Positions 7,980 to 17,023 of a stretch of 64,000 bases of DNA are shown here, piece by piece. The first letter of the stretch is position 1; every line of letters starts with the position of its first letter. The stretch comes from DATJIG01 sp050260515 (lineage in GTDB: Bacteria; Pseudomonadota; Alphaproteobacteria; SMXQ01), in assembly GCA_050260515.1 (NCBI GenBank), contig JBLNCI010000035.1, positions 19,539 to 83,538 of the forward strand, written 5' to 3'. Under the pieces are notes generated by a model that worked only from the letters and a program-made list of their open reading frames with translations, searched no databases and was not told the origin of the DNA. The position numbers and the translations under genes are program-made.

Positions 7980-9728
7980 TCAGTTGCGGATGCCGATCCG
8001 CAGGCCGAGCGCGCGGGCCAGCAGCGCCAGTCCCGTGCTCAAGGCGATGACGACGAACGAGATCACGGCGGCGGCGCCATAGCGGCCGTTCACCATGTAG
8101 TCGAGCTGCAGCAGCGACAATGTCTTCGTACCCGCGGTCGCGACCAGCGCCACGCTGGCGACGTCGCGCGCCGCGGTGATGAAGCTGGTGGTCCCGACCA
8201 GCAGCACCGCCGGCACGATGATCGGCAGGATCACCCGCGTGAAGGTGTGGAGCCAGCTCGCGCCGGCGACGGTCGACGCCTCCTCCAGATCCTGGCTGAG
8301 CTGGAGAAGGTTGCTCTTGAGGATCTGGGTACCGAACGTCATGTGGCTCACGACGACGGCGAGGATCATCAGCCACATCGTGCCGTACAGCGGACGGAAG
8401 AAGGGTATCTCCAGGAAGACGTAGAGGAGCCCGAGGCCGAACAGCAGGCCCGGCACCGCCGACGGCAGCCACGAGACGAAGTCGAGCAGCGCGCGGCCGC
8501 GGTACGCGCTGCGCACGGCGAAATAGGCGATCAGCGACAGCAGCACCACGGCGAACACGCTCGCTCCGCCCGCCAAGGTGAGCGTATTGAAGATCGACTG
8601 CCGGAACGCCTCGTCGCCGAATACGGTATGCCAGTGGTCCAGGGTCCAGGGCTGCGGGATGTCGAAGAAGCCGAACAGCTTCATCACCGAGGCGAGGCCG
8701 AGGAATGCAACCGGGAGCGCGGTCAGGGTGAGGACGATCAACGTCATGATGATCAGCGCCGGAACCCGCCAGCGGCCGAGGCGCACCGGCTGGGTCTTCA
8801 TCTTGCCCGACACGGTCGCGTAGCTGCGGCGGAAGCTGACCCAGCGCTGGAGCGCGATCAGCGGCGCGATCACCATCAGACCCATGGTGGCAAGCGCCGA
8901 GGCGGCGGCGAAGTCGGGAGGCTCCTGCCCGACCAGCGAGTAGACCTGGGTGCTGTAGACGTAGAAGTTGAACGACGGTCCGAGCACCAGCTCGATCTCG
9001 AACGACTGCATGGCGCGGATCATCGCCAGCAGCAGGATCGCGATCAGGGCCGGCATGGTCGCCGGGACGACGATGCGCCGGAGCGTCGCGAGCCGGCTCG
9101 CGCCGCAGACCTCGGACGCCTCCTCGAGCGAGCTGTCGATGTTGCGGAACGTGGGGGTCAGCAGCATCACCTTGACGGTGATGGCGTGGCAGGCGAGGTG
9201 CGCCCAGACGATGCCCCAGAACGAGTAGATGTTGAAGGGCGCGCCATCCAGGAACGGCAGCGCGTCGAACGCCTTGTTGAGGACGCCGTACTCGGGATCG
9301 AGGCACATGATCCAGCCGAGCAGAACCGCAAGCGTCGGCATGAAGAACGAGATCCAGAACATGAACTCGAAGCCGTGGCGGCCGGGCAGATCCGTCCGCG
9401 CCAGCACCCAGGCGATGACGATCGCGATCGGGAACGAGATCGCGTGGATCGTCACCAGCAGCTTGACGGTGTTGACGATGCTGCCGAACACGGTCGGGTT
9501 CTCGATGGCGTGACGCCAGCCGTCGAGGCCGAGGCGGATCGGCTCGGCCGGCGAACCGACGCTGACGCTGAAGGCGATCAGCAGGAGAACGGGCAGGAGC
9601 ACGAAGACAAGCGCCATCGTCAGCACGACCATGTAGACGATGGTGCGCAGGTCGAGCGACCGCCAGAGTCGACTGAGCATTGCGCCGAACGACGGCGCCT
9701 GACGCGCCGTGGCGCCGACCGCGGTCAT
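7980..9728 (-). CDS. ABC transporter permease, two fused transmembrane modules
   Basis: 582-residue inner-membrane permease of the FbpB type: two BPD_transp_1 modules in one chain. The two ATPase-coupling loops are visible (EEASEVCGASRLATLRRIV in the first half, EEASTVAGASWLHTFTRVI in the second). Many hydrophobic helices are seen. It overlaps the stop of the upstream binding-protein gene by 4 nt (9725-9728). No ATPase is encoded in this operon; the only one in the window is at 15938. Close in sequence to the permease at 17011. Family certain, substrate unknown. Confidence 0.93.
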   Translation of the reverse strand: MTAVGATARQAPSFGAMLSRLWRSLDLRTIVYMVVLTMALVFVLLPVLLLIAFSVSVGSPAEPIRLGLDGWRHAIENPTVFGSIVNTVKLLVTIHAISFPIAIVIAWVLARTDLPGRHGFEFMFWISFFMPTLAVLLGWIMCLDPEYGVLNKAFDALPFLDGAPFNIYSFWGIVWAHLACHAITVKVMLLTPTFRNIDSSLEEASEVCGASRLATLRRIVVPATMPALIAILLLAMIRAMQSFEIELVLGPSFNFYVYSTQVYSLVGQEPPDFAAASALATMGLMVIAPLIALQRWVSFRRSYATVSGKMKTQPVRLGRWRVPALIIMTLIVLTLTALPVAFLGLASVMKLFGFFDIPQPWTLDHWHTVFGDEAFRQSIFNTLTLAGGASVFAVVLLSLIAYFAVRSAYRGRALLDFVSWLPSAVPGLLFGLGLLYVFLEIPFFRPLYGTMWLMILAVVVSHMTFGTQILKSNLLQLSQDLEEASTVAGASWLHTFTRVILPIIVPAVLLVGTTSFITAARDVASVALVATAGTKTLSLLQLDYMVNGRYGAAAVISFVVIALSTGLALLARALGLRIGIRN

Positions 9729-10846
9729 CGCCGGGACCCGGACCGATCCGGCATCGGGCCGTCGATGGTTTCCTTCGCCGCGCGCACCAGTCCGGTGCGC
9801 TCGGCCGTGAATTTCTCGGCCTGGCCGAAGAAGTACGTGCTATCCGGGTTCGGCATCAGCTCCGGGAACGGCGAAACGACGCCGGTGCGGCGCGTTCCGC
9901 GCGGCAGCTTCACCCACTCCTTCGCCGCTTCTTCCGACAGCAGCCAGTTGATGTAGACCGCGGCCGCATTGGGATGCGGCGCCCGGTCGACCAACCCGAC
10001 TGCGCCGAAGCCGACGCTGGTCTGCTGCTCCTTGAAGTAAGGATCCGGGGCCGGCAGCACGTTCTTGCCGAGGCCCTGGGCCTGGAACTCGTTCAGTTCG
10101 TTGGGCTCAAGGCCGACGCCGATGGGATAGCGCCCGCGCACCACCCACTCGGCGATCTGGTGGCCGTTGATCGTGTACACGACCTTGTTGCGCCAGATCG
10201 CCTTCAGCGTCTCCAGGCCGACCGTATGCAGCAGTGTCTGTGAGCTGCCGTTGCCCGTACCGGTGAGTCGCGGGTCGTGGAAGACGATCTTACCGGCGAA
10301 CTCGGGCTTGGCGAGGTCGGCGAGCGAGGTGAACTGCTCTTTGGAAACGACGCCCCAGTTCACCTTGACGGGATTCTGGACGGTGCCGTCGAAGGCGTAG
10401 AACAGCGCCTGCTCGTTGTCCATCCAGCCCGCGTCGAAACCGCCGATCCACTTGTCGTCCGCCATGTGCTCGGGCCGCAGGATCGGCCGCAGCGGCTGGA
10501 AGAACCCGGAATCCTTGAGAAGGCCGAGGGCGTTCGTCGGACCGGACACCCACACGTCCCAGTTGTAGATGCCGGCCTGACGCTCGCGCAGCACTTTGGG
10601 CACCTCGACCGATCCCGCGGCGCCACTGAACTGCACCTTTATGTCCGGATAGGCCTTGCTGAATGCACCGACGAGGATGGTGTTGTAGCCCTTTCCCGGC
10701 GCGCCGTGGACGACGACGACGCCCTCCTTCCTGGCGTTGGCGAGCACGGTGTTCCAGTCGTCGGCCGCGCGAGCGGCAGACGCAACGAGCGTCAGCGCAG
10801 CGACGAGAACGACCGCGCGGAGCGATCCGACAAACCAATGAAACAT
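9725..10846 (-). CDS. Periplasmic ABC substrate-binding protein
   Basis: 373-residue binding protein with a signal peptide (FHWFVGSLRAVVLVAALTL, cleavage near residue 27). After the leader it reads NARKEGVVVVHGAPGKGY, matching the protein at 14757 (VVVVHGPPGRAY), so the two are close paralogues. It is translationally coupled to the permease (4-nt overlap) and lies 25 nt after the Rieske gene, so a cognate pair is likely. Family-level call is safe; the ligand is unknown. Confidence 0.92.
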   Translation of the reverse strand: MFHWFVGSLRAVVLVAALTLVASAARAADDWNTVLANARKEGVVVVHGAPGKGYNTILVGAFSKAYPDIKVQFSGAAGSVEVPKVLRERQAGIYNWDVWVSGPTNALGLLKDSGFFQPLRPILRPEHMADDKWIGGFDAGWMDNEQALFYAFDGTVQNPVKVNWGVVSKEQFTSLADLAKPEFAGKIVFHDPRLTGTGNGSSQTLLHTVGLETLKAIWRNKVVYTINGHQIAEWVVRGRYPIGVGLEPNELNEFQAQGLGKNVLPAPDPYFKEQQTSVGFGAVGLVDRAPHPNAAAVYINWLLSEEAAKEWVKLPRGTRRTGVVSPFPELMPNPDSTYFFGQAEKFTAERTGLVRAAKETIDGPMPDRSGSRR

Positions 10847-10871
10847 GCTTCGCTCCCCGTCGCGACCGCGG

Positions 10872-12047
10872 TTACGTGTCGCTGTAATTGTCCGCCATCT
10901 CGCGGGCCATGCGCGCCTGACCCGACGAAACCTCGATCTTGATCTCGCGATTCTTGGACGGATCGCGGATCACGCCGACGGGCTCCTTGCCGGCCTGCAC
11001 CGCCGCGATCTGCTCCTTCAGCATGCGGCGGTAGAGCGCGATGCCCCGGTCGGACTTGCCGAGCAGCTCGCGCGATCGATCGGTGATGGCGCCCTGGGTC
11101 TCCCACGCCATGCCGTCCTGGGAACCGAAGGTCTGGAGATGGAACTCGCCGCTCTCGTCCTTGAAGGGCTTCACGTACTCGACCGGCGGATTCTCGACAT
11201 TGTCGGCGTCGCTCGCCTGGCCGGGCAAGAACTCGTAGCGGACGATGTAGGTATGGGTATCGTCGCGCGGCACGCGGAAGTGCATCATCAGATACTGCCG
11301 CTGCGGCGACATCAGGATGCACGGGAAGATCACCGGATGGCCGAGCTCGCGCTCGGCATTGTCGCCACCGTAAGTGCGGATCTTGCGCACGCCGGACCAG
11401 ACGTCCTCGTGGACCTGCTCGAACTCATAGTCGGCGATCGGCCTGTAGTAATAGGCCGCCTTATCGCCCATGCCGAGCACGTGCATCATGTGGCCGTGCA
11501 GGTAGTAGGTATGCGTCGTGTCGACCGAGTTCTCCATGATCTGCAGCCAGTTGCAGTGGAGCTCGGGCAGGATCGTGATGCGCCGCGTTCCCTCGCGGCT
11601 GACCAGCGATTGCCAGCGCGGCAGCAGCGGCGCGGGATCGGGACCGAGATACGCCCACAACAGACCCCCGAGCTGTTGCACCGGGTAGGCGCGCTGGCAA
11701 GCGCGCTTCTTGAGCGCCGCATTGTCAGGCTCGAACGGCTGCTCGAGGCACTCGCCATCGGCGGCGAATTTCCAGCCGTGGTACGGGCAGCGGATGCCGT
11801 CCTGCTCGACGAAGCCGTAGTAGAGCGACGCGCTGCGGTGCGGGCACTGCTCGGGGAGAAGGCCGAGGCGGCCGTTGCCGTCGCGGAACAGGACCAGATC
11901 TTCGCCGAGTAGCCGGATCCGCTTCTTCGGCTTCTCCTTCAGCTCCGCGGCCGGGCAGATCGGATGCCAGTAGCGACGCAACAGCGTGCCCGCAGGCGTC
12001 CCCGGCCCGACGCGGGTCATCAAATCGTTCTCTTCACGGCTAACCAT
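10872..12047 (-). CDS. Rieske [2Fe-2S] aromatic oxygenase, large subunit
   Basis: 391-residue paralogue of the protein at 2389. Rieske ligands are C68, H70, C87 and H90 (QCPHRSAS ... CPYHGWKF). The mononuclear iron histidines are H179 and H184 (VDTTHTYYLHGH). The start at 12047 is chosen over the upstream frame start at 12104 because GAGGAGACGG precedes it and the MVSREENDLMTRVGPGTP opening matches the other two Rieske proteins. First gene of a four-gene minus-strand operon: oxygenase, binding protein, permease, bicupin. A partner reductase is not seen. Probably acts on the compound brought in by the co-encoded transporter (inference). Confidence 0.93.
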   Translation of the reverse strand: MVSREENDLMTRVGPGTPAGTLLRRYWHPICPAAELKEKPKKRIRLLGEDLVLFRDGNGRLGLLPEQCPHRSASLYYGFVEQDGIRCPYHGWKFAADGECLEQPFEPDNAALKKRACQRAYPVQQLGGLLWAYLGPDPAPLLPRWQSLVSREGTRRITILPELHCNWLQIMENSVDTTHTYYLHGHMMHVLGMGDKAAYYYRPIADYEFEQVHEDVWSGVRKIRTYGGDNAERELGHPVIFPCILMSPQRQYLMMHFRVPRDDTHTYIVRYEFLPGQASDADNVENPPVEYVKPFKDESGEFHLQTFGSQDGMAWETQGAITDRSRELLGKSDRGIALYRRMLKEQIAAVQAGKEPVGVIRDPSKNREIKIEVSSGQARMAREMADNYSDT

Positions 12048-12214
12048 CGCCCGTCTCCTCGTGACTGCCGCCCGCGCGGCGGCCCGTCCTGTGTTGCGCT
12101 CCACTGCCCGTTGTTCGTGCTTGGCCTTCGATCAAGCTCCCGGACGGCCATTCGGTCCAATATATCTTTTCACGCCGACTGAGACTTTTTTCGTATCATG
12201 GCCGGCCGACCGCC

Positions 12215-13390
12215 TCACTCGCCGTCGCCCGACAGCGCGCCGCCGCCAGCGGCCTTCCACAGCGGCTCGTAGACCGCCATCATCTTCGGATACTCGCTGC
12301 GAATGCGCTCCTCGTCGCGGACCGCGATGCTCTTGCCGATCACCGCGTCGGGGAACGGCAGGAACCGGGGGTCCTTCTCCAGGTCCTTGTGGACCGGCAG
12401 CGACCAGTCTCCGACATACTGCGCGAGCTGCCCCTCCTTGCTGAGGAACCAGTTGAGGAACATGGCCGCGCCGTTCGGCGCGGGGCTTCCCTTCAGCATC
12501 ATCAGTTGCGAGACGCCGACCGGGATCGGCTCGGGACAGTGGAGACCGACCGGCGCTCCCTTCTGCGCGTACTCCTTCACCCTATACTCGGCGGCGCCGA
12601 TGAAGGCGGGGGTCTCGCCCGCGGCGGTGAGGCCGACCACCGCGCTCGATCCTTCCTTGCGGAGCTGCGGCTTCACGACAGTGAACATCCTGGTCATGAA
12701 GTCGGTCGTCCACTCAGGGCCCTTCGCGTCCCACAGCATGGTCAGCCACAGGCTCGGCCGGTCGGGGACCGCGAGCTTGCCGTTGCGCCAGAACGGGTTG
12801 GTCACGAGATCGTCCCACGTCTTCGGCAGGTCGGCCTCGGGCACCAGCTTCGTGTTGTAGGCCATGCAGCGGAACGTGATCTTCTGGCCGATCCAGAGTC
12901 CGCCATGGCTGTCGCGGTTCTCCTCCGGTAGCAGCGCGAAGTTCGGCAGCATGCGGAGGTCGACGAGCCCGTCCATCTCCTTGAAATCGATCCAGACGTT
13001 GCTCGCGCTGGTGATGACGTCCGCCGTATAGCGACCCGCCTTGAAGGCCATCAGCGCCTTGTTGCCACGCTCGAGCAACCCGCCACGGGTGTAGTTGATC
13101 TTGACGTACGGGTAGCGCTCCTTGAACGGAGCGGACATGTCGCGGAACTGCTTCGGGTCCCAGGCGGCGAGAATCTTGACCTCCGGCTCCTTCTTCACGC
13201 CGTCGATCCAGGCCTGCGGCATGACCAGCTCGCGGTCGAGGCCGTCGAGGATCGATGCGTCGAAGCCCGCCTTTTTCAGAAGCTGCTGCGTCGCCTTGGG
13301 CAGATCGGCGGCGGCGGCGGCCGGCACGGCGGACCAGACGGCGAGCGCCACCGCCAAAACCTGCAACACGCGGGGCAGACGGATTGTCAC
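12215..13390 (-). CDS. Periplasmic ABC substrate-binding protein
   Basis: 391-residue secreted binding protein with a signal peptide ending near AVPAAAA, mature start ADLPKATQQLLKKAGFDAS. It belongs to the same sub-group as those at 22914 and 29903, which share the DLPKATQ/ELPQATQ opening, a GLDREL-type segment and a WDP-x-QF motif. It lies 16 nt after the bicupin at 13407 on the same strand, so cupin and binding protein form a two-gene unit. No permease is in this unit. Ligand unknown. Confidence 0.9.
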   Translation of the reverse strand: MTIRLPRVLQVLAVALAVWSAVPAAAAADLPKATQQLLKKAGFDASILDGLDRELVMPQAWIDGVKKEPEVKILAAWDPKQFRDMSAPFKERYPYVKINYTRGGLLERGNKALMAFKAGRYTADVITSASNVWIDFKEMDGLVDLRMLPNFALLPEENRDSHGGLWIGQKITFRCMAYNTKLVPEADLPKTWDDLVTNPFWRNGKLAVPDRPSLWLTMLWDAKGPEWTTDFMTRMFTVVKPQLRKEGSSAVVGLTAAGETPAFIGAAEYRVKEYAQKGAPVGLHCPEPIPVGVSQLMMLKGSPAPNGAAMFLNWFLSKEGQLAQYVGDWSLPVHKDLEKDPRFLPFPDAVIGKSIAVRDEERIRSEYPKMMAVYEPLWKAAGGGALSGDGE

Positions 13391-13406
13391 ACGGGGTCTC
13401 CCGCTG

Positions 13407-14510
13407 TCAGCGCCGCCGATACTCGGGACGGGGCTGGCGCAGCGTCATACCGTTCTTCTTCAGCTCGTCGGCGTACATGTCGTAGATCCAGGGCGCCTCG
13501 TCCTCGTGCTCGATCTGATGCTGCTTCGCGAACTCGGGATCGGAGTTGGGCCCCGGTGCGCCGAGGTGGACGGGATGCTCGGGATTGCCCTTCGGCTTCA
13601 GCGCGAGATAGCGCGCGGGCTCGGTCCCGGTGTTGAAGTGCTGGTGGTAGTACATGTCGGGCGGCGAGAACATCGCGCCCTCCCGCCAGTCGACGCGCTG
13701 CGGCTGGTCGCCGTCCTTCCAGATCAGTGAGTATCCGGTGCCGGTGAGCAGCACGACGTGCGCGCCGGGCCCGTGCCGATGCGCCTTCTTGTAGGTCCCG
13801 ACCTCGAACTCCGACATGTGCGCGGCGATCGAGTGATGGCTCATCGACAAGAACACGGTCTTGTTGCCGGCGCCCCGCTCCTTCCACTCGCTGAGATAGA
13901 AGCGCCGCAGGTCGTCAATCAGGTTGGTGCGGAACACGCGACCGCCGAGGAACTGCGGCGCGTCGTTGAAGTAGCCCTGCTCGCCCTGATACCGGCTGCG
14001 GAAGACGTAGGGATTGTCGAACACGAAGCCGTCGTCGCGGTACAGGTTCATCGTGATCGGCGCATTGTTGACCATCAGGATCCGCGCCGGACGGTCGGTG
14101 TCGACGTTGCGGTGCTGGTACGTCGTGTTGAGCGGCGGCCCGAACAGCGAGTGATCGCGCCACTTGACCACCTGGTCCTGGTGCCCGGGCTGCTGCACCG
14201 ACGTCATGCCGCGCCCCGAGACGACGTAGCACAGCGTCTCGAACATGTGCTTCACGGGCTTCAGCGTCTGGCCGGGCTTGAGCTCCAGCACGATCGCGGT
14301 GGCGAGGTAGGGGTCCGCCATGTTGACGAAGGCGGCATCGCAGCCGAACCGCTCCCAATGGGAGAGCTTGACGGTCTTGAGGTCGTCGACGTGGAACGTC
14401 CTGTGGACCGGGATGCCCTCGTTCGCCTGCCACAGGTCGTAGTAGGGCTTCGGGCGCTTGAATTCCTTCGGCGCATCCGCGCCGGCCACGACGTCGACGT
14501 TGCTGCTCAT
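13407..14510 (-). CDS. Bicupin protein, paralogue of the one at 6838
   Basis: 367 residues, colinear with the cupin protein at 6838-7950. The likely metal residues of the C-terminal cupin are H244, H246 and H251 (AHRHGPGAHVV) with H289/H291 (YHQHFNTG). The N-terminal cupin is without a full H-x-H motif. AGGAGGCGG before the ATG at 14510 fixes the start; longer upstream frames are not needed. Possible ring-cleavage dioxygenase or a cupin accessory protein; activity unproven. It is divergent from the ABC operon at 14757 and co-directional with the binding protein at 12215. Confidence 0.82.
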   Translation of the reverse strand: MSSNVDVVAGADAPKEFKRPKPYYDLWQANEGIPVHRTFHVDDLKTVKLSHWERFGCDAAFVNMADPYLATAIVLELKPGQTLKPVKHMFETLCYVVSGRGMTSVQQPGHQDQVVKWRDHSLFGPPLNTTYQHRNVDTDRPARILMVNNAPITMNLYRDDGFVFDNPYVFRSRYQGEQGYFNDAPQFLGGRVFRTNLIDDLRRFYLSEWKERGAGNKTVFLSMSHHSIAAHMSEFEVGTYKKAHRHGPGAHVVLLTGTGYSLIWKDGDQPQRVDWREGAMFSPPDMYYHQHFNTGTEPARYLALKPKGNPEHPVHLGAPGPNSDPEFAKQHQIEHEDEAPWIYDMYADELKKNGMTLRQPRPEYRRR

Positions 14511-14664
14511 CGTTCCGCCTCCTGGACTCCGGCGACGACCGGAGCGCGAGGCGGATCTCTTGTGGACCCGCTCCCCGCGTGCCCGCATTGTAGCCGCGGG
14601 CCGGCGAGGCTGTTTACGGCTTTTTGCGAAAGACAATCGTGAGCGAACGGCGGGAATCGGCGCC

Positions 14665-14692
14665 TTGACCCCTTCTTCCGCCCGACTATAAG
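14665..14692 (+). promoter_or_regulatory. Sigma70-like promoter for the binding-protein/ATPase/permease operon
   Basis: TTGACC (14665-14670), 16-nt spacer and TATAAG (14687-14692), followed by a short A-rich leader to the ATG at 14757. It is the best promoter-like pair in the 14511-14756 divergent intergenic region. Confidence 0.5.
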
Positions 14693-14756
14693 TTGCGGAA
14701 AATGCGGCGGTGCCCGCAGCAAAATTCGAAAATCGGAAAAACCACGGGGAGCGGCG

Positions 14757-15920
14757 ATGCAGGTTCAACTCCGGCGACGGGCGTGCCCGTCGAGCATCCG
14801 CGCGGCGGCGCTCGCCGTTTCCATGTTTGGGGCCTGCGCGCTGGCGTTGGCGACAGGCAGCGCCGTTGCCGCTCCGGACCGCGCGGCGACGCTGAAGGCG
14901 GCGCAGACCGAGGCGGTCGTCGTCGTCCATGGCCCACCGGGACGCGCCTACGAGGCAGCGCTCACCAAGGGCTTCGAGGAAACGAATCCCGGAATCAAGG
15001 TGGAGTACAGCGGCGCGAATAACCGGACCGCGGTGCCAAAACTATTCCGCGAACGCGAGGCGGGGCTGTTCCTGTGGGACGTGTGGATCAGCGGCCCGGC
15101 GACGGCGCTATCGCAACTCATGCCGCGCGGCGTGTTCGCGCCGCTGCCGCCGGTTCTGTATCCGGAGACCACGGACGACAGCAAATGGGTGCACGGCTTC
15201 ATCGACGGATGGATGGACCGCGCGCATACCTATGTGTACGCGTTCGACGCGGGGCTTCAAGAGACCGCGATCATCAACTGGGATTTCGTCAAGCGCGACG
15301 ACGTCAAATCCGTCAAGGATCTGCTCAAGCCGCAGTACGCCGGCAAGATCCTGTTCGACGAGCCGCGCCGCGGCGGATCGGGCAACGGCAGCTCGATGGG
15401 TATTCTCGTCAACTTCGGCGAGGATTTTCTCCGCAAGCTCTACGCCCAGAAAGTGGCCGTCACCGAGAACCGTCGCCAGGCTGCCGAGTGGCTGGTGCGC
15501 GGGCGCTACCCCATCGTGTTCGGGACCGGTATGAACGAACTCCAGATCTTCCGCGAGCAGGGGCTGGCCAAGAACGTCGGCCCGATCCCCCTCACCCCGA
15601 ACGAGAAGATTCAGATGACTCCGGGCTTCGGGGCCGTGTCCATGGTCGATCGCGCGCCGCATCCCAACGCCGCCACCGTCTACATAAACTGGCTCCTCTC
15701 GCCGAGCGGTCAGATGAAATGGGTGGAGACGGAGCGCACAAGCCGCCGTCTCGATATTCCCTGCGACGAGACGTGCCTGGCTGGACGCGACACCCTCGAA
15801 AAGGCCGGAGACAACTACTTCAAGGGCCAGGACGAGGACGCCGTCCCGAAGCGCGAGCGCGCCATAGCCATCGCCAAGGACGTCATCAAGAGCAAGATGT
15901 CCGGCGGCGACGCGGAGTGA
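14757..15920 (+). CDS. Periplasmic ABC substrate-binding protein
   Basis: 387-residue secreted binding protein. The basic N-region (MQVQLRRRACPSSIR) is rather long, followed by a hydrophobic stretch ending SAVAAP, with cleavage near residue 38. An internal Met at residue 23 is an alternative start. It is a close paralogue of 9725 (VVVVHGPPGRAY; LWDVWISGPATAL). First gene of a complete ABC operon: binding protein, ATPase, permease. GGGGAGCGGCG precedes the ATG. Ligand unknown. Confidence 0.92.
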   Translation: MQVQLRRRACPSSIRAAALAVSMFGACALALATGSAVAAPDRAATLKAAQTEAVVVVHGPPGRAYEAALTKGFEETNPGIKVEYSGANNRTAVPKLFREREAGLFLWDVWISGPATALSQLMPRGVFAPLPPVLYPETTDDSKWVHGFIDGWMDRAHTYVYAFDAGLQETAIINWDFVKRDDVKSVKDLLKPQYAGKILFDEPRRGGSGNGSSMGILVNFGEDFLRKLYAQKVAVTENRRQAAEWLVRGRYPIVFGTGMNELQIFREQGLAKNVGPIPLTPNEKIQMTPGFGAVSMVDRAPHPNAATVYINWLLSPSGQMKWVETERTSRRLDIPCDETCLAGRDTLEKAGDNYFKGQDEDAVPKRERAIAIAKDVIKSKMSGGDAE

Positions 15921-15937
15921 CCCTGAGGGCCACAGAG

Positions 15938-17023
15938 ATGGATACCGTTCGGCTGTCGCTGCGCGGCCTCGTGAAGCGCTTCGGCGATGCGCGCGCGGTC
16001 GACGGCGTGACGCTCGACATCCGCGCCGGTGAGACCTTCACGTTGCTCGGACCCTCCGGCTGCGGCAAGACCACCACCCTGCGAATGATCGCCGGCCTCG
16101 AGATGCCGGACGAGGGCGACATTGTGCTCGACGGTGAAGCGATCGTCTCCTCCGGCAGAGGCGTGTTCACGCCCCCCGAGAAGCGGCGCATGGGGATGGT
16201 GTTCCAGTCCTATGCCATCTGGCCGCACATGACCGTCGCGGAGAACGTCGCCTTTCCGCTACGCGTCCGCGGAGCGGCGCGACACGACATCGGCGCCAGG
16301 GTGAAGACCGCGCTTGGTCTGGTCGGACTCGCCGAGTACGCCGACCGGCCGGCGCCGCGGCTCAGCGGCGGTCAGCAGCAACGTGTGGCGCTGGCCCGCG
16401 CGCTGGTCTACGAGCCGGCCGTGCTGCTGCTCGACGAGCCGCTCAGCAACCTCGATGTGAAGCTGCGCGAGCAGATGCGTCTCGAGCTCAAGCTGCTGCA
16501 GCAGAAGCTCGGCCTCACCCTCGTCTACGTCACCCATGATCAGGTCGAGGCATTGAGCCTTTCCGATACCGTCGCGGTCATGAACAAAGGTCGGGTTGAG
16601 CAGCTCGGTGGTCCCCGCACCCTGTACGAGCAACCGGCGACGCCATTCGTTCGCGACTTCCTCGGCAAATCGGTGACGCTGCGCGGGCGTGTCATGGCGA
16701 GCGACGCCACAGCGACCCTCGTCGAGCCGGGACGCATGCACGGATTGCGGCTACGTTGCGCGCCCAGCGCCATGGCGCCTGGCGACGACGTCATTGTCTC
16801 CATTCGACCGGAGGCGATCGCGGTCGGAAATGCGGAGAAATCGCAGAACGTCGTCACTGGACAGGTCGCTGCCGTGCTCTACCAGGGCGACCGGTGCGAA
16901 TGCGAGATCCGCGTCTATGACGAAATGCTCTCGATCTTCGTCCCGCCCGGGTTCGCCCTGGAGCACGGACAGGAGGTATCCGTGCACCTGCCCGCCGACC
17001 GCCTGTCGGTGTGGCCGGCGTGA
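15938..17023 (+). CDS. ABC transporter ATP-binding protein (PotA/FbpC type)
   Basis: 361-residue cytoplasmic ATPase. Walker A is GPSGCGKTT (residues 38-46). The Q-loop is in QSYAIWPHMT, the signature is LSGGQQQR, Walker B is VLLLDEPLSNLD, and the H-loop is THDQ. A C-terminal TOBE-like region (about 240-361) is typical of the CUT1/Fe3+ importer ATPases. ATG at 15938 is preferred (GAGGG 9 nt upstream); a GTG at 15917 overlaps the previous stop and is possible. It is the only transporter ATPase in 64 kb, although three permeases and six secreted binding proteins are present, so it may serve several of them (inference). Confidence 0.95.
   Translation: MDTVRLSLRGLVKRFGDARAVDGVTLDIRAGETFTLLGPSGCGKTTTLRMIAGLEMPDEGDIVLDGEAIVSSGRGVFTPPEKRRMGMVFQSYAIWPHMTVAENVAFPLRVRGAARHDIGARVKTALGLVGLAEYADRPAPRLSGGQQQRVALARALVYEPAVLLLDEPLSNLDVKLREQMRLELKLLQQKLGLTLVYVTHDQVEALSLSDTVAVMNKGRVEQLGGPRTLYEQPATPFVRDFLGKSVTLRGRVMASDATATLVEPGRMHGLRLRCAPSAMAPGDDVIVSIRPEAIAVGNAEKSQNVVTGQVAAVLYQGDRCECEIRVYDEMLSIFVPPGFALEHGQEVSVHLPADRLSVWPA

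Noticed and set aside
7971..9956. 661-codon + strand frame over the permease
   Set aside because: Arg/Asp/Glu-rich shadow of the two-module permease.
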